Below, one piece after another: positions 15,978 through 25,096 of a stretch of 64,000 nucleotides of DNA. The translations under genes were made by a program, and so were the position numbers. Source of the DNA: JAJKJG01 sp036389455. GTDB lineage: Bacteria; Pseudomonadota; Alphaproteobacteria; Rhizobiales; Beijerinckiaceae. The stretch lies in NCBI GenBank assembly GCA_036389455.1, contig DASVPW010000112.1, positions 3,859-67,858 of the forward strand, in the 5' to 3' direction. Under the pieces are notes generated by a model. That model did no database searches. It was not told the DNA's origin and was given only the letters and a program-made list of their open reading frames with translations. Every line of letters starts with the position of its first letter. Positions within the stretch are counted from its first letter, which is position 1.

Positions 15978-18900
15978 ATGCTGAAGACTCTTGGGCGCGC
16001 CGCGCTCGTCGCCGCCGCCCTCGTCTGCGCCACCGCCGCCTTCGCCCAGAAGAGCTTCGTGCAGGAGGACCTCGCGAGCGACGCCGTCCGCCTGGAGGAG
16101 AAGCTCAAGGGCGAGGCCGGCTCGGCCGCGGCCGGCCGTCCCGCCGCGCAATTGCGCCGCGAGGCCGAGGGGCTGATCGCCCGCAACAACCCGCGCGGCG
16201 CCATGAGCCTGTACGGCGCCGCGATCGCCCTGGAGCCGCGCAACGGCGCGAACTGGGTGGGCTACGTCAAGGCCGTGAAGGCGATCGCCCCGGCGAATTA
16301 CACCGAGCGCTACGAGCTGCGCGAGCGCGCGACCGCCGCCGCCTACATGGCCTACCAGCGCGCCGCGACGAAGCAGGGCGAGGCCGAGGCGCTCGCGCTC
16401 CTCGGCGACGTCTACGTCATGGGGGAGACCTGGCGCCCGGCCCTCAACGCCTACGCGGCAAGCCTCGCCCTCGCCGACGACCCGGCGCTGCGCAAGACCT
16501 ACGACGAGCTGCGCGAGAAGCACGGTTTCCGCATCGTCAACTACAAGGTCGACTCGGACTCCGCCTCCCCACGAGTCTGTTTCAACTTCTCGGAGTCCCT
16601 GCAGCAGGGCAAGGTGGACCTGACCCCCTTCGTCGCGGTCTCCGGCGCCGCGAATGCGGCCGTCACGGCGGAGGGCCAGCAGCTCTGCGTCGACGGCCTC
16701 AAGCACGGCGAGCGCTACGCCTTCGTGCTGCGCCAGGGCCTGCCCTCGACGGTCGGCGAGAATCTTCTCAAGTCCGCCGACTACGAGGTCTACGTCCGGG
16801 ACCGCTCACCGCAGGTGCGCTTCACCGGGCGCAACTACGTCCTGCCGCGCACCGGCCAGGAAGGCATCCCGGTCGTCACCGTCAACACCGACGGGGCCGA
16901 GGTCGAGGTCTACCGCATCGGCGACCGCAACCTCCTGCCGACCATCCGCTCCGACGACTTCCTGGGCCAGCTCCGCGGCTATTCGGCCGAGAAGATCAGG
17001 GACGAGAAGGGGAAGAAGATCTGGTCCGGGACGCTCGACACGAAGTCCGAGCTCAACCGCGACGTGGTCACGGCCTTCCCCGTGACCGAGGCGGTCGGCC
17101 GGCTCGAGCCCGGCGTCTACGTCATGACGGCGCGGCCGAAGGGTGCGAAGCCCGCCGAGGACGACTACGATCCGCGGGCGACGCAGTGGTTCGTGGTCTC
17201 GGACCTCGGGCTCACCGCCTTCAAGGGCAAGGACGGCGTCCACGCCCTCGTGCGCTCGCTCGCGACCGCCGAGCCCGTGGCCGGCGTCGAGGTGCGCCTC
17301 GTCGCCCGCAACAACGACGTGCTCGCGACGAAGACGACGGACGCCGCCGGGCACGCGGCCTTCGACCCGGGGCTTGCCCGCGGCGAGGGCGGCAACGCGC
17401 CGGGCCTCGTCGTCGCCTCGACCGCCGACGACTACGGCTTCCTCGACCTCGCGGGCAGCGCCTTCGACCTCTCCGACCGCGGCGTCAAAGGCCGCCCGGC
17501 GCCCGGCGCCGTCGACGCCTTCGTCTTCACCGAGCGCGGGGTCTACCGCACCGGCGAGACGGTGTTCGTGACGGCGCTCCTGCGCAACGACAAGGGCGCG
17601 GCGCTTTCCGGCCTGCCGCTCACCCTCGTGGCGAAGCGCCCGGACGGCGTCGAGTACCGCCGCGCCTCGGTCGAGGACCAGGGCCTCGGCGGGCGCGCCT
17701 TCTCGCTGCCCCTCCTTCCGGGCGCCATGCACGGCACCTGGCGCATCGCCGCCTATACGGACCCGAAAGGGCAGCCCGTCGGCGAGGCGAGCTTTTTGGT
17801 GGAGGACTACGTCCCCGAGCGTCTCGAAATCACCCTCACGCCGAAGACGCCCGCGTTGCGCGCCGGCCAGCCGGCCGAGATCGAGGTCGCGGCGCGCTAT
17901 CTTTACGGCGCGCCCGGCGCCGAGCTCGACGTGTCGGGCGAGGTGACCGTGCAGGCCGCGACTCAGCCGGCCGTGAAGGGCCTCGAAGGCTTCACGGTCG
18001 GCCTCGAGGACGAGAGCGTCGAGGCCGCGACCGCCGAGATCGAGGAGCACGGCACCACCGACGCGCAGGGGCGCGCCGTCATGACGGTGCCGGTCCAGAA
18101 GGTCGCGGCGCCGAAGCCCATCGAGGCGAAGATCACGCTGCGCGTCGGCGAGGAGGGCGGGCGCGCCGTCGAGCGCAGCGTCACGATTCCCGTGCTGCCC
18201 GAAGGCCCGGTCGTCGGCGTGCGCAAGAATTTTGGGGGCGACCTCGCCGAGGGCGCGACCGCGACCTTCGACGTCGTGATGGCGGCCCCCGACGGCACCC
18301 GCCAGGCGCGCTCTGGCGTGTCGTGGAATCTGTACAAGGTCGAGCGCCGCTACCAGTGGTTCAACAGCGACGGGCGCTGGGGCTTCGAGCCCGTGAAGTC
18401 GACGAAGCGCGTCGCCGACGGCCGCATCGACGTGAAGGCCGATCAGCCGGCCCGCATCGCGACCCCCGTCGAGTGGGGCTCCTACCGCCTCGACGTGCGC
18501 GTCGACGGCGTCGAGACGGCGCAGACGAGCGTGTCGTTCACGGTCGGCTGGTCCGGCGACCAGACCGCCGACGTGCCCGACCTCCTCGACATGACCCTCG
18601 ACAAGGCGAGCTACGGGGCGGGGGACGAGATCCGCGCCCGCCTCTCGCCGCGCTTTGCCGGCAAGGCGACCCTCGCCGTCGTCTCCGACAAGGTGCACGA
18701 CCTGAAGGTGGTGGACGTGGCTGCCGACGGCACCACCGTCACGATCCCGGTGAAGGCCGAGTGGGGCGCCGGCGCCTACCTCGTGGCGCTCGCCCACCGC
18801 CCCCTCGACGCCGAGAAGAAGCGCACCCCCGGGCGCTCCCTCGGCCTCGCCTGGTTCGAGGTCGACCGCGCCGCCAGGGCCCTGAAAGTGGAAGTCGACG

Positions 18901-21188
18901 CGCCGGCGCAGATGCGGCCGCGGGGCGAATTGCGCCTGCCGATCCGGCTCGCCGGCTTGCAGCCCGGCGAGGACGCCCGCGTCACCGTCGCGGCGGTCGA
19001 CGTCGGCATCCTCAACCTCACCCGCTACAAGACCCCGGACCCGGTCGACTACTTCTTCGGCCAGAAGCAGCTCTCGACCGAGGTCCGCGACCTCTACGGC
19101 TATCTCATCGACGGCATGCAGGGCACCCGCGGCGCGATCCGCTCCGGCGGCGACGGCGCCGGTGGCATCCAGGGCATCCCGCCGACGCAGGAGCCGCTCG
19201 CCCGCTACTCCGGCGTCGTGACGGTCGGGCCGGACGGCACCGCGACGGTGACCTTCGACATCCCGGCCTTCAACGGCACCGTGCGGGTGATGGCCGTGGC
19301 CTGGAGCGGCACGCGGGTCGGCAGCGCCAGCGCCGACGTGATCGTGCGCGATCCGGTCGTCGTGACCGGGACGTTGCCGCGCTTCCTCTCGGTCGGCGAC
19401 CAGTCGCGCTTCCACATGCAGATCGCGAACGTCGAAGGCCCCGCCGCCGACTACGTCCTCGACGTCGACGTGCACGGCCCGGTGGTCCTGCCGGCCGACG
19501 CGCTCCGCAAGACCATCCGCCTCGACGCTGGCGCCAAGACCGCCGTCACCATCCCGGTGACGGCGGCGGGGCCGGGGCTTGCGGTCGTCGACGTGAAGCT
19601 CACGGGGCCGAACGTCGAGGCGGCGCAGAGCTTCCGGGTCGCGGTGCAGCCCGGCACCTCCTCCCTCGTGCGCCGCACGGTGCGGCCGCTCGAGGCCGGC
19701 GCGAGCCTGACGATCTCGAGCGACCTCCTCGCCGACATCCTGCCCGGCACCGGCGCGGTCTCGGTCTCGGTGTCGCCGCTCGCGGCCCTCGACGTGCCGG
19801 GGCTGCTGCAGGCCCTCGACCGCTACCCCTACGGCTGCTCGGAGCAGATCGTGAGCCGGGCGCTTCCGCTGCTCTACGTCAACCGGCTCGCCGCGGCCGA
19901 GGCCCTCGCTCTCGACGACAAGCTCGATGAGCGGGTGCGCGACGCGATCGAGCGCGTGCTCGCCCGCCAGGACTCGAACGGCGCCTTCGGCCTGTGGTCG
20001 GTCGGCGGCGACGACCTCTGGCTCACCGCCTACGTCACCGATTTCCTGACGCGGGCGCGGGAGCGCAACTTCGCGGTGCCGCAACGCGCCTTCGACCTCG
20101 CGTTGGAGCGCCTGCGCAACTTCGTCGCCAACACCACGGAGGTCGAGAACAACGGCGCCGACCTCGCCTACGCGGCCTACGTGCTCGCCCGCAACGGCCG
20201 CCCCGTGATGGGGGACCTCCGCTACCTCGCCGACACCAAGATCGCGTCGTTCAAGACGCCGCTGTCGCGAGCGCAGATCGGCGCGGCGCTCGGGCTCCTG
20301 GGCGATCGCGGGCGCTCGCAGGCGGTGTTCGGGGCGGCGGTCGAGCAGCTGCGCCAGACCCGCGACGCCGGCGCCTATCGGCCGGACTACGGCACGCGGC
20401 TTCGCGACGGCGCCGGCATGCTGGCCCTCGTCTCCGAGGCCGGGCTCGCGCGCGAGGCGATCCAGCCGATCTCGCGGGTGATCGAGGAGGAGCGGACCTT
20501 GAGCCGCACCACGAGTACGCAGGAGAGCGCCTGGATGGTCCTCGCGGCGGACGCGCTCGCCCGCGACGCCGAGACCATCTCGGTCGCGGTCGACGGCGCG
20601 GCGCGGAAGGGCTCGCTCTACCGCACCTTCCGGCCGGCCGCGCTCGAGCGCGGCCCGGTGACGCTCGCCAACACGGGCGCCGCGCCGGCGCAGGTCGTCG
20701 TCAGCGTCACCGGCAACCCGACGAGCTTCGAGCCCGCGGCCTCGAACGGCTATGCGGTCGAGCGCACCTACTACAAGCTCGACGGCACCAAGGTCGACCC
20801 GGCGCAGGTGCGCCAGAACGACCGGCTCGTCGCGGTGCTGAAGGTGACGGAGCCGGCCGCGAAGGCTGCGCGCGTGCTCCTCGTCGACCGCCTGCCGGCA
20901 GGCTTCGAGATCGACAACCCGAAGCTCGTCGACAGCGACACGGTCCAGGCCCTCGAATGGCTCGAGACCGTCGAGCCCGCGCACACGGAGTACCGCGACG
21001 ACCGCTTCGTCGCGGCCTTCGACCGCGCCGCCGACGACGAGGCGTTCTTCACCGTCGCCTACATGGTCCGCGCCGTCGCGCCGGGGAAGTACGTCCACCC
21101 CCCGGCGGTGGTCGAGGACATGTACCGCCCCGAACGCTTCGGCCGCACCGCCTTCGGCACGGTCGAGGTCACGGCGGCGCGGCCGTGA
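15978..21188 (+). CDS. bacterial alpha-2-macroglobulin (YfhM/MagD-like) with thioester
   Basis: 1736 aa, typical length. ATG 15978 follows CGAGGA and starts a signal peptide ending at AAFAQ (about residue 21). The body is a run of MG-type beta domains, including an MG2-like part with FTERGVYRTGE. The thioester motif YPYGCSEQ (CxEQ, nt about 19828-19851) begins the alpha-helical TED domain, and a bait-like stretch precedes it. Known role: a periplasmic inhibitor that traps attacking proteases and becomes covalently linked through the thioester. It is often paired with PBP1C, which is next here (28-nt gap), suggesting a link to cell-wall repair after envelope damage. Unlike E. coli YfhM no lipobox is seen, so it should be soluble in the periplasm. 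Confidence 0.93.
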   Translation: MLKTLGRAALVAAALVCATAAFAQKSFVQEDLASDAVRLEEKLKGEAGSAAAGRPAAQLRREAEGLIARNNPRGAMSLYGAAIALEPRNGANWVGYVKAVKAIAPANYTERYELRERATAAAYMAYQRAATKQGEAEALALLGDVYVMGETWRPALNAYAASLALADDPALRKTYDELREKHGFRIVNYKVDSDSASPRVCFNFSESLQQGKVDLTPFVAVSGAANAAVTAEGQQLCVDGLKHGERYAFVLRQGLPSTVGENLLKSADYEVYVRDRSPQVRFTGRNYVLPRTGQEGIPVVTVNTDGAEVEVYRIGDRNLLPTIRSDDFLGQLRGYSAEKIRDEKGKKIWSGTLDTKSELNRDVVTAFPVTEAVGRLEPGVYVMTARPKGAKPAEDDYDPRATQWFVVSDLGLTAFKGKDGVHALVRSLATAEPVAGVEVRLVARNNDVLATKTTDAAGHAAFDPGLARGEGGNAPGLVVASTADDYGFLDLAGSAFDLSDRGVKGRPAPGAVDAFVFTERGVYRTGETVFVTALLRNDKGAALSGLPLTLVAKRPDGVEYRRASVEDQGLGGRAFSLPLLPGAMHGTWRIAAYTDPKGQPVGEASFLVEDYVPERLEITLTPKTPALRAGQPAEIEVAARYLYGAPGAELDVSGEVTVQAATQPAVKGLEGFTVGLEDESVEAATAEIEEHGTTDAQGRAVMTVPVQKVAAPKPIEAKITLRVGEEGGRAVERSVTIPVLPEGPVVGVRKNFGGDLAEGATATFDVVMAAPDGTRQARSGVSWNLYKVERRYQWFNSDGRWGFEPVKSTKRVADGRIDVKADQPARIATPVEWGSYRLDVRVDGVETAQTSVSFTVGWSGDQTADVPDLLDMTLDKASYGAGDEIRARLSPRFAGKATLAVVSDKVHDLKVVDVAADGTTVTIPVKAEWGAGAYLVALAHRPLDAEKKRTPGRSLGLAWFEVDRAARALKVEVDAPAQMRPRGELRLPIRLAGLQPGEDARVTVAAVDVGILNLTRYKTPDPVDYFFGQKQLSTEVRDLYGYLIDGMQGTRGAIRSGGDGAGGIQGIPPTQEPLARYSGVVTVGPDGTATVTFDIPAFNGTVRVMAVAWSGTRVGSASADVIVRDPVVVTGTLPRFLSVGDQSRFHMQIANVEGPAADYVLDVDVHGPVVLPADALRKTIRLDAGAKTAVTIPVTAAGPGLAVVDVKLTGPNVEAAQSFRVAVQPGTSSLVRRTVRPLEAGASLTISSDLLADILPGTGAVSVSVSPLAALDVPGLLQALDRYPYGCSEQIVSRALPLLYVNRLAAAEALALDDKLDERVRDAIERVLARQDSNGAFGLWSVGGDDLWLTAYVTDFLTRARERNFAVPQRAFDLALERLRNFVANTTEVENNGADLAYAAYVLARNGRPVMGDLRYLADTKIASFKTPLSRAQIGAALGLLGDRGRSQAVFGAAVEQLRQTRDAGAYRPDYGTRLRDGAGMLALVSEAGLAREAIQPISRVIEEERTLSRTTSTQESAWMVLAADALARDAETISVAVDGAARKGSLYRTFRPAALERGPVTLANTGAAPAQVVVSVTGNPTSFEPAASNGYAVERTYYKLDGTKVDPAQVRQNDRLVAVLKVTEPAAKAARVLLVDRLPAGFEIDNPKLVDSDTVQALEWLETVEPAHTEYRDDRFVAAFDRAADDEAFFTVAYMVRAVAPGKYVHPPAVVEDMYRPERFGRTAFGTVEVTAARP

Positions 21189-21216
21189 GGGCGTGAGGCG
21201 CCGAGCGGTTCGGGAT

Positions 21217-23529
21217 ATGAGCACGGCTGACGGCCCACGCGCCCTCCCTCCCCCTTGCGGGGAGGGCGGACTCGGCCGAAGGCCGAGCCTGGTGGGGGTC
21301 GCGGGCGTAGAGCCCGGTGGTGACGAGAAGAGCGCTGTAAGATCAGTCGGGGTCGAACGCCGTGCTCCGCGCTTCGACCCTGCGACCCCCACCCCGCTCG
21401 GCCTGCGGCCGAGTCGGCCCTCCCCGCAAGGGAGAGGGAAGAAGCGTGCCCGCCTTTCACGGCGGCTCGTCATTTCCGGCGGAGCATTTGCAGCGGCGTG
21501 CCTCGCCGCCGCCCTCGCCCTGTGGTCCTTCGTCGAAAACCTCGGCCCCCTCGACCTCTCGGCGGCCGAGAAGCGCTCGACGGTGGTGCTCGACCGGGAC
21601 GGGCGGCTTCTGCGTCCGTTCGCGACCGAGGACGGGCGTTGGCGGCTGCCGGTCAAGGCGGCGGACGTGGATCCGCGCTTCCTTGCCATGCTCAAGGCCT
21701 ACGAGGACGTCCGCTTCGACCGCCACCCCGGCATAGACCCGCTGGCGCTGCTGCGCGCCGCGGGACAGCTCCTCGCAAACGGCCGCATCGTCTCCGGCGG
21801 CTCGACGTTGACCATGCAGGTGGCGCGGCTCCTCGAGCCCAGGGAGGAGCGCACCCTTTCGGCGAAGCTGCGCCAGCTCGTGCGCGCCGTGCAGCTCGAG
21901 CGGCGGCTGTCGAAGCCCGATATCCTCGGGCTCTATCTCACGCTCGCGCCTTACGGCGGCAACATCGAGGGCACGCGGGCGGCGGCGCTCGCCTATTTCG
22001 GGCGCGAGCCGAAGCGCCTGTCCTTCGCGGAGGCGGCGCTCCTCGTCGCCCTGCCGCAGGCGCCGGAGACGCGCCGGCCCGACCGCTTCGCCGCGGACGC
22101 CCGCCGCGCCCGCGACCGCATCCTCAACCGCGCGCTTTCACGAGGCCTCCTCAACGCGGCTGAAGCGCAGGCCGCGAAGGCCGAGGCCGTGCCGGCCGCC
22201 CGCCGCCCGTTCCCGATCCTCGCCGCGCACGCCGCCGAGGCCGCGGTCGCCGGGCGCCCGGACCTCAAGGTGCATCGCCTCGCCATCGACGCCCGCCTCC
22301 AGGCGAGCCTCGAGGCGCTCGTGCGCGAGCGGGTCGAGCCCTTGGGCGCGCAACTCTCCGCCGCGATCCTCGTCCTCGACAACGAGACCGGCGAGGTCAA
22401 GGCCCACGTCGGCAGCGCCGGGTATCTTGCGAAGGAGCGCGCCGGCGCCGTCGACATGACGGCGGCCCTGCGCTCGCCGGGGTCGGCCTTGAAGCCCTTC
22501 ATCTACGCGCTGGCCTTCGAGAGCGGCGTCGCGCACCCCGAGACCCTCGTCGACGACCGCCCGTCCCGTCACGGCCTCTACGCGCCCGAGAACTTCGACC
22601 TCTCCTACCAGGGCACGGTGACGGCGCGCCGCGCCTTGCAGCTCTCGCTCAACGTGCCGGCCGTCGAGCTCATGGCCGAGGTCGGGCCGGCGCGGTTCAT
22701 CGCGCGCCTGCGGCAGGCCGGCGCCGCCGTCGTCCTGCCGAAGGAGGCGCCGCCGGGCCTCGCCGTGGCGCTCGGCGGCCTCGGCATTACCCTCGCCGAT
22801 CTCACGCGCCTCTACGCCGGCTTTGCCCGCGACGGCGACGCGCCGGCGCTCGTGCGGCGCCTCGACGGCGGCGCGCCCGCGCCCGAGCGGCGCGTCACCG
22901 ACCCGGTCGCGGCCTGGTACGTCGCCGATATTCTCAGGGGCGCGCCGCCACCGGACAACGCCTTGGCCGGGCGCATCGCCTTCAAGACCGGCACGTCCTA
23001 CGGCTACCGCGACGCCTGGGCGGTCGGCTTCGACCGGCGCCACACGGTGGGCGTCTGGGTCGGGCGCCCGGACGGGGCGGCGGTGCCGGGCCTCATGGGG
23101 CGCGCCGCCGCCGCACCGATCCTTTTCGACGCCTACGCGCGCCTCGGCCGCGAGCCCGAGCCGATCGCGATGCCCTCGCACGCGCTGATCGCCTCGACGG
23201 CGGCGCTTCCGCCGCCGCTCCGCCACCTGCGCAAGGACGTGCCGAAGACCATCGCCTCGACGGTGAGCGCGCCCTTGAAGATCGCCTTCCCCCTCGACGG
23301 CTCCCGCGTCGAGCTCGGCTTTTCCCGGAGCGGCGATGGCCCCGGGCCCCTGGCGCTGAAGGCCTCCGGCGGTGTGCCGCCCCTGACCTGGCTCGTCAAC
23401 GGCGCGCCGATCGCCGCCCCGGCGCTGCGCCGCCAGTCCGCGTGGCAGCCGGACGGCTCAGGCTTTGCCCGCGTATCTGTCATAGACGCCAGCGGCGCGA
23501 CCGACAGCGTGATGGTGCGGATCGAGTAG
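21217..23529 (+). CDS. pbpC: penicillin-binding protein 1C (bifunctional transglycosylase/transpeptidase)
   Basis: About 770 aa from ATG 21217 (MSTADG). A start at 21193 is also possible. Domains: cytoplasmic tail about residues 1-85, one TM helix (GGAFAAACLAAALALWSF), GT51 glycosyltransferase with EDVRFDRHPGIDP and GGSTLTMQVARL, transpeptidase with the nucleophile motif SALKPF, SLNVPAVE, and KTGTSYGYRDAW, and a C-terminal BiPBP_C beta domain. It polymerises and cross-links peptidoglycan. Odd point: the whole cytoplasmic tail is encoded by a pair of palindromic intergenic-type repeats in frame (21247-21438). No ATG/GTG/TTG occurs between that repeat and the TM helix, so the repeat must be translated. 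It forms an operon with the macroglobulin gene. Confidence 0.93.
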   Translation: MSTADGPRALPPPCGEGGLGRRPSLVGVAGVEPGGDEKSAVRSVGVERRAPRFDPATPTPLGLRPSRPSPQGRGKKRARLSRRLVISGGAFAAACLAAALALWSFVENLGPLDLSAAEKRSTVVLDRDGRLLRPFATEDGRWRLPVKAADVDPRFLAMLKAYEDVRFDRHPGIDPLALLRAAGQLLANGRIVSGGSTLTMQVARLLEPREERTLSAKLRQLVRAVQLERRLSKPDILGLYLTLAPYGGNIEGTRAAALAYFGREPKRLSFAEAALLVALPQAPETRRPDRFAADARRARDRILNRALSRGLLNAAEAQAAKAEAVPAARRPFPILAAHAAEAAVAGRPDLKVHRLAIDARLQASLEALVRERVEPLGAQLSAAILVLDNETGEVKAHVGSAGYLAKERAGAVDMTAALRSPGSALKPFIYALAFESGVAHPETLVDDRPSRHGLYAPENFDLSYQGTVTARRALQLSLNVPAVELMAEVGPARFIARLRQAGAAVVLPKEAPPGLAVALGGLGITLADLTRLYAGFARDGDAPALVRRLDGGAPAPERRVTDPVAAWYVADILRGAPPPDNALAGRIAFKTGTSYGYRDAWAVGFDRRHTVGVWVGRPDGAAVPGLMGRAAAAPILFDAYARLGREPEPIAMPSHALIASTAALPPPLRHLRKDVPKTIASTVSAPLKIAFPLDGSRVELGFSRSGDGPGPLALKASGGVPPLTWLVNGAPIAAPALRRQSAWQPDGSGFARVSVIDASGATDSVMVRIE
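21247..21438. repeat. paired inverted palindromic repeat inside the 5' end of pbpC
   Basis: Left arm: CTCCCCCTTGCGGGGAG then ACTCGGCCGAAGGCCGAG and GGTGGGGGTCGC. Right arm, in opposite orientation: GCGACCCCCACC, CTCGGCCTGCGGCCGAGT and CCCTCCCCGCAAGGGAG, with about 80 nt between. It belongs to the same general class as the intergenic repeats at 24937-25095 and 27342-27493, but here it lies in a translated frame. Confidence 0.7.
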
Positions 23530-23636
23530 GCGGCGATCCGGATGATCGTAATCGCGGTCAGGAGCCCGCTTCTCATCTCCCTACACACGGTGATATGCCA
23601 CCATCGCCAGTAGGCGGGCCGAGTCGGTTTATAGGA

Positions 23637-24407
23637 ATGAGCAAATTCGCGGAAAGCGTGTTGCAGCTTAGCAAGACGCTCGTTGCACAATATGACACGA
23701 TCTTCGATCATCGTGGGAACCGTGGAGATTCTCGCGAATCCGCAGTGATACAGTATCTTGAGAAAATATTTCCGCGCGGTTTTGGATTTGCAAAGGGAGA
23801 GATGTTTGACTCAACTGGAGCCGTGTCAGGAGAGGTGGATATTGTAATATACGATACGGTATATTCAACTGTTTTCCACGATGGCTCTGGAAAGATACTC
23901 GCGCCAGTAGAGTCATGTTATGGCGCTATTGAATGCAAATCAACTCTAACCACGAGTGAGCTTGACGATTGCATAAGAAAAATTAATAAGTATAGGACTA
24001 TGCAGAGGCCCGAAGCCAATACAGGTCAGGTTTTTATCACTCCAGATTTTTCCTTAACAGGCGGACAGGGAATTCTCCTTAAGCGAACTGATAATCGCCC
24101 TACATTTGGTATATTTGCTTTTGAATGCTCAATCTCACTGGATACCCTGCTAAACAAAATGCGCTTTAATAATCAGATTGATTATATTATTGTTCCAGGC
24201 AAATTTTGTTTCATTGGATATAATTATTTTAGTATGGATGGTCGTCCGATTGTTAATTTTACGGTTGAAGGAGAGCGCTCAGTAGCGGTCTGGGTGCTTG
24301 GACTTCAAATTCTATTGCGTCCCATTCGCCTCATTGGTGCAAACAAGGAAGCGATACTCACGCAGATAATACGCGAGAGCCAGATCGGAAGCCTCCCGGG
24401 ACTCTAA
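23637..24407 (+). CDS. DUF6602-like protein with nuclease-type ExK motif (AT-rich insert)
   Basis: 256 aa from ATG 23637 (MSKFAESVL). An in-frame ATG at 23595 would add 14 residues; neither has a well-spaced ribosome site. The protein matches the DUF6602 pattern: an N-terminal helix, RGDSRESAVIQYLEKIFP, GEVDIVIYD, then VESCYGAIECKSTL. The spacing of E-x-VD...ECKS resembles the PD-(D/E)XK nuclease core, so a nucleic-acid cleaving role is possible but unproven. Base composition is strikingly AT-rich against its neighbours, with many AAA/ATA codons, a clear sign of acquisition from another source. It stands alone, with no recognisable partner. Confidence 0.75.
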   Translation: MSKFAESVLQLSKTLVAQYDTIFDHRGNRGDSRESAVIQYLEKIFPRGFGFAKGEMFDSTGAVSGEVDIVIYDTVYSTVFHDGSGKILAPVESCYGAIECKSTLTTSELDDCIRKINKYRTMQRPEANTGQVFITPDFSLTGGQGILLKRTDNRPTFGIFAFECSISLDTLLNKMRFNNQIDYIIVPGKFCFIGYNYFSMDGRPIVNFTVEGERSVAVWVLGLQILLRPIRLIGANKEAILTQIIRESQIGSLPGL

Positions 24408-24490
24408 CCGTGCAACTCCTTGCAAGCGCCCCGGGAACACCCATATGGCGCCCGCGTTTCGGATGAGAGGCGCGACCGCGCGAGGAGCCA

Positions 24491-25003
24491 ATGACCACCA
24501 CGGCCCGCATGAGCCCGATCTTCGAGGCCTTGAAGGAGAGCGGCCCAGACGTCTCCGATTCCGTCGCGCGGATCTCGCTCCTGGCGCACGTCCTCGATAG
24601 CGCGATCACGATCCCGGGCACGAACCGCACCATCGGCATCGATCCGCTCCTCGGCCTCATCCCGGTGATCGGCGACGCGCTCTCGGCGGCGCTGTCGAGC
24701 TACATCGTCTGGGAGGCGAAGCAGCTCGGCATCCCGCGCTGGAAGCTCGCCCGCATGATCGGGAACATCGCGGCGGACACCGCGATCGGGGCGGTGCCCC
24801 TCGTCGGCGACCTCTTCGACATGGGCTTCAAGGCGAACCGCCGCAATCTCCGCATCGTCCTCGACCACCTGGAGAAGACCGGCCGGCTCACGCCGAAGGT
24901 GATCGAGGGCACGGCGGTGCGGTTGGACGAGTCCTCCTCTCCCCGCGTGCGGGGAGAGGGCTTCGTGCCGAGGGCCCGAAGCGAGCCCGAAGGGCGAGGG
25001 TGA
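24491..25003 (+). CDS. DUF4112 domain-containing membrane protein
   Basis: 170 aa; ATG 24491 is preceded by GAGGAG. DUF4112 core residues about 25-130: LAHVLDSAITIPGTNRTIGI, DPLLGLIPVIGDALSAALSS, then PLVGDLFDMGFKANRRNLRI. The two glycine/proline-rich hydrophobic segments are characteristic and suggest membrane association. Function of the family is not established. The last about 25 residues (SSPRVRGEGFVPRARSEPEG and onward) are encoded by an intergenic palindromic repeat, and the stop codon lies inside an 18-bp inverted repeat, so the original C-terminus probably ended near AVRLDES. Confidence 0.85.
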   Translation: MTTTARMSPIFEALKESGPDVSDSVARISLLAHVLDSAITIPGTNRTIGIDPLLGLIPVIGDALSAALSSYIVWEAKQLGIPRWKLARMIGNIAADTAIGAVPLVGDLFDMGFKANRRNLRIVLDHLEKTGRLTPKVIEGTAVRLDESSSPRVRGEGFVPRARSEPEGRG

Positions 25004-25095
25004 GGGGCTGTCGACGCTTGCGCTCGATCGTCGACAGCCCCTCACCCGGTCGCGCTCCGCGCGACTCGGCCTCTCCCCGCAGGCGGGGAGAGGCG
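24937..25095. repeat. composite palindromic repeat between convergent genes
   Basis: Outer elements CTCTCCCCGCGTGCGGGGAGAG (left) and CTCTCCCCGCAGGCGGGGAGAG (right) flank a perfect 18-bp inverted repeat: 24999-25016 pairs with 25029-25046 across a 12-nt loop. It lies between convergent DUF4112 and the ABC ATPase gene, so it could end transcription from both sides, although no T-run follows. A near copy is found at 27342-27493. Confidence 0.7.
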
Positions 25096-25096
25096 A

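Noticed and set aside
24937..25095. CRISPR-like array at the palindromic repeats
   Set aside because: Repeats are inverted pairs without regular spacers and recur singly in the window; they are RPE/REP-type palindromes.
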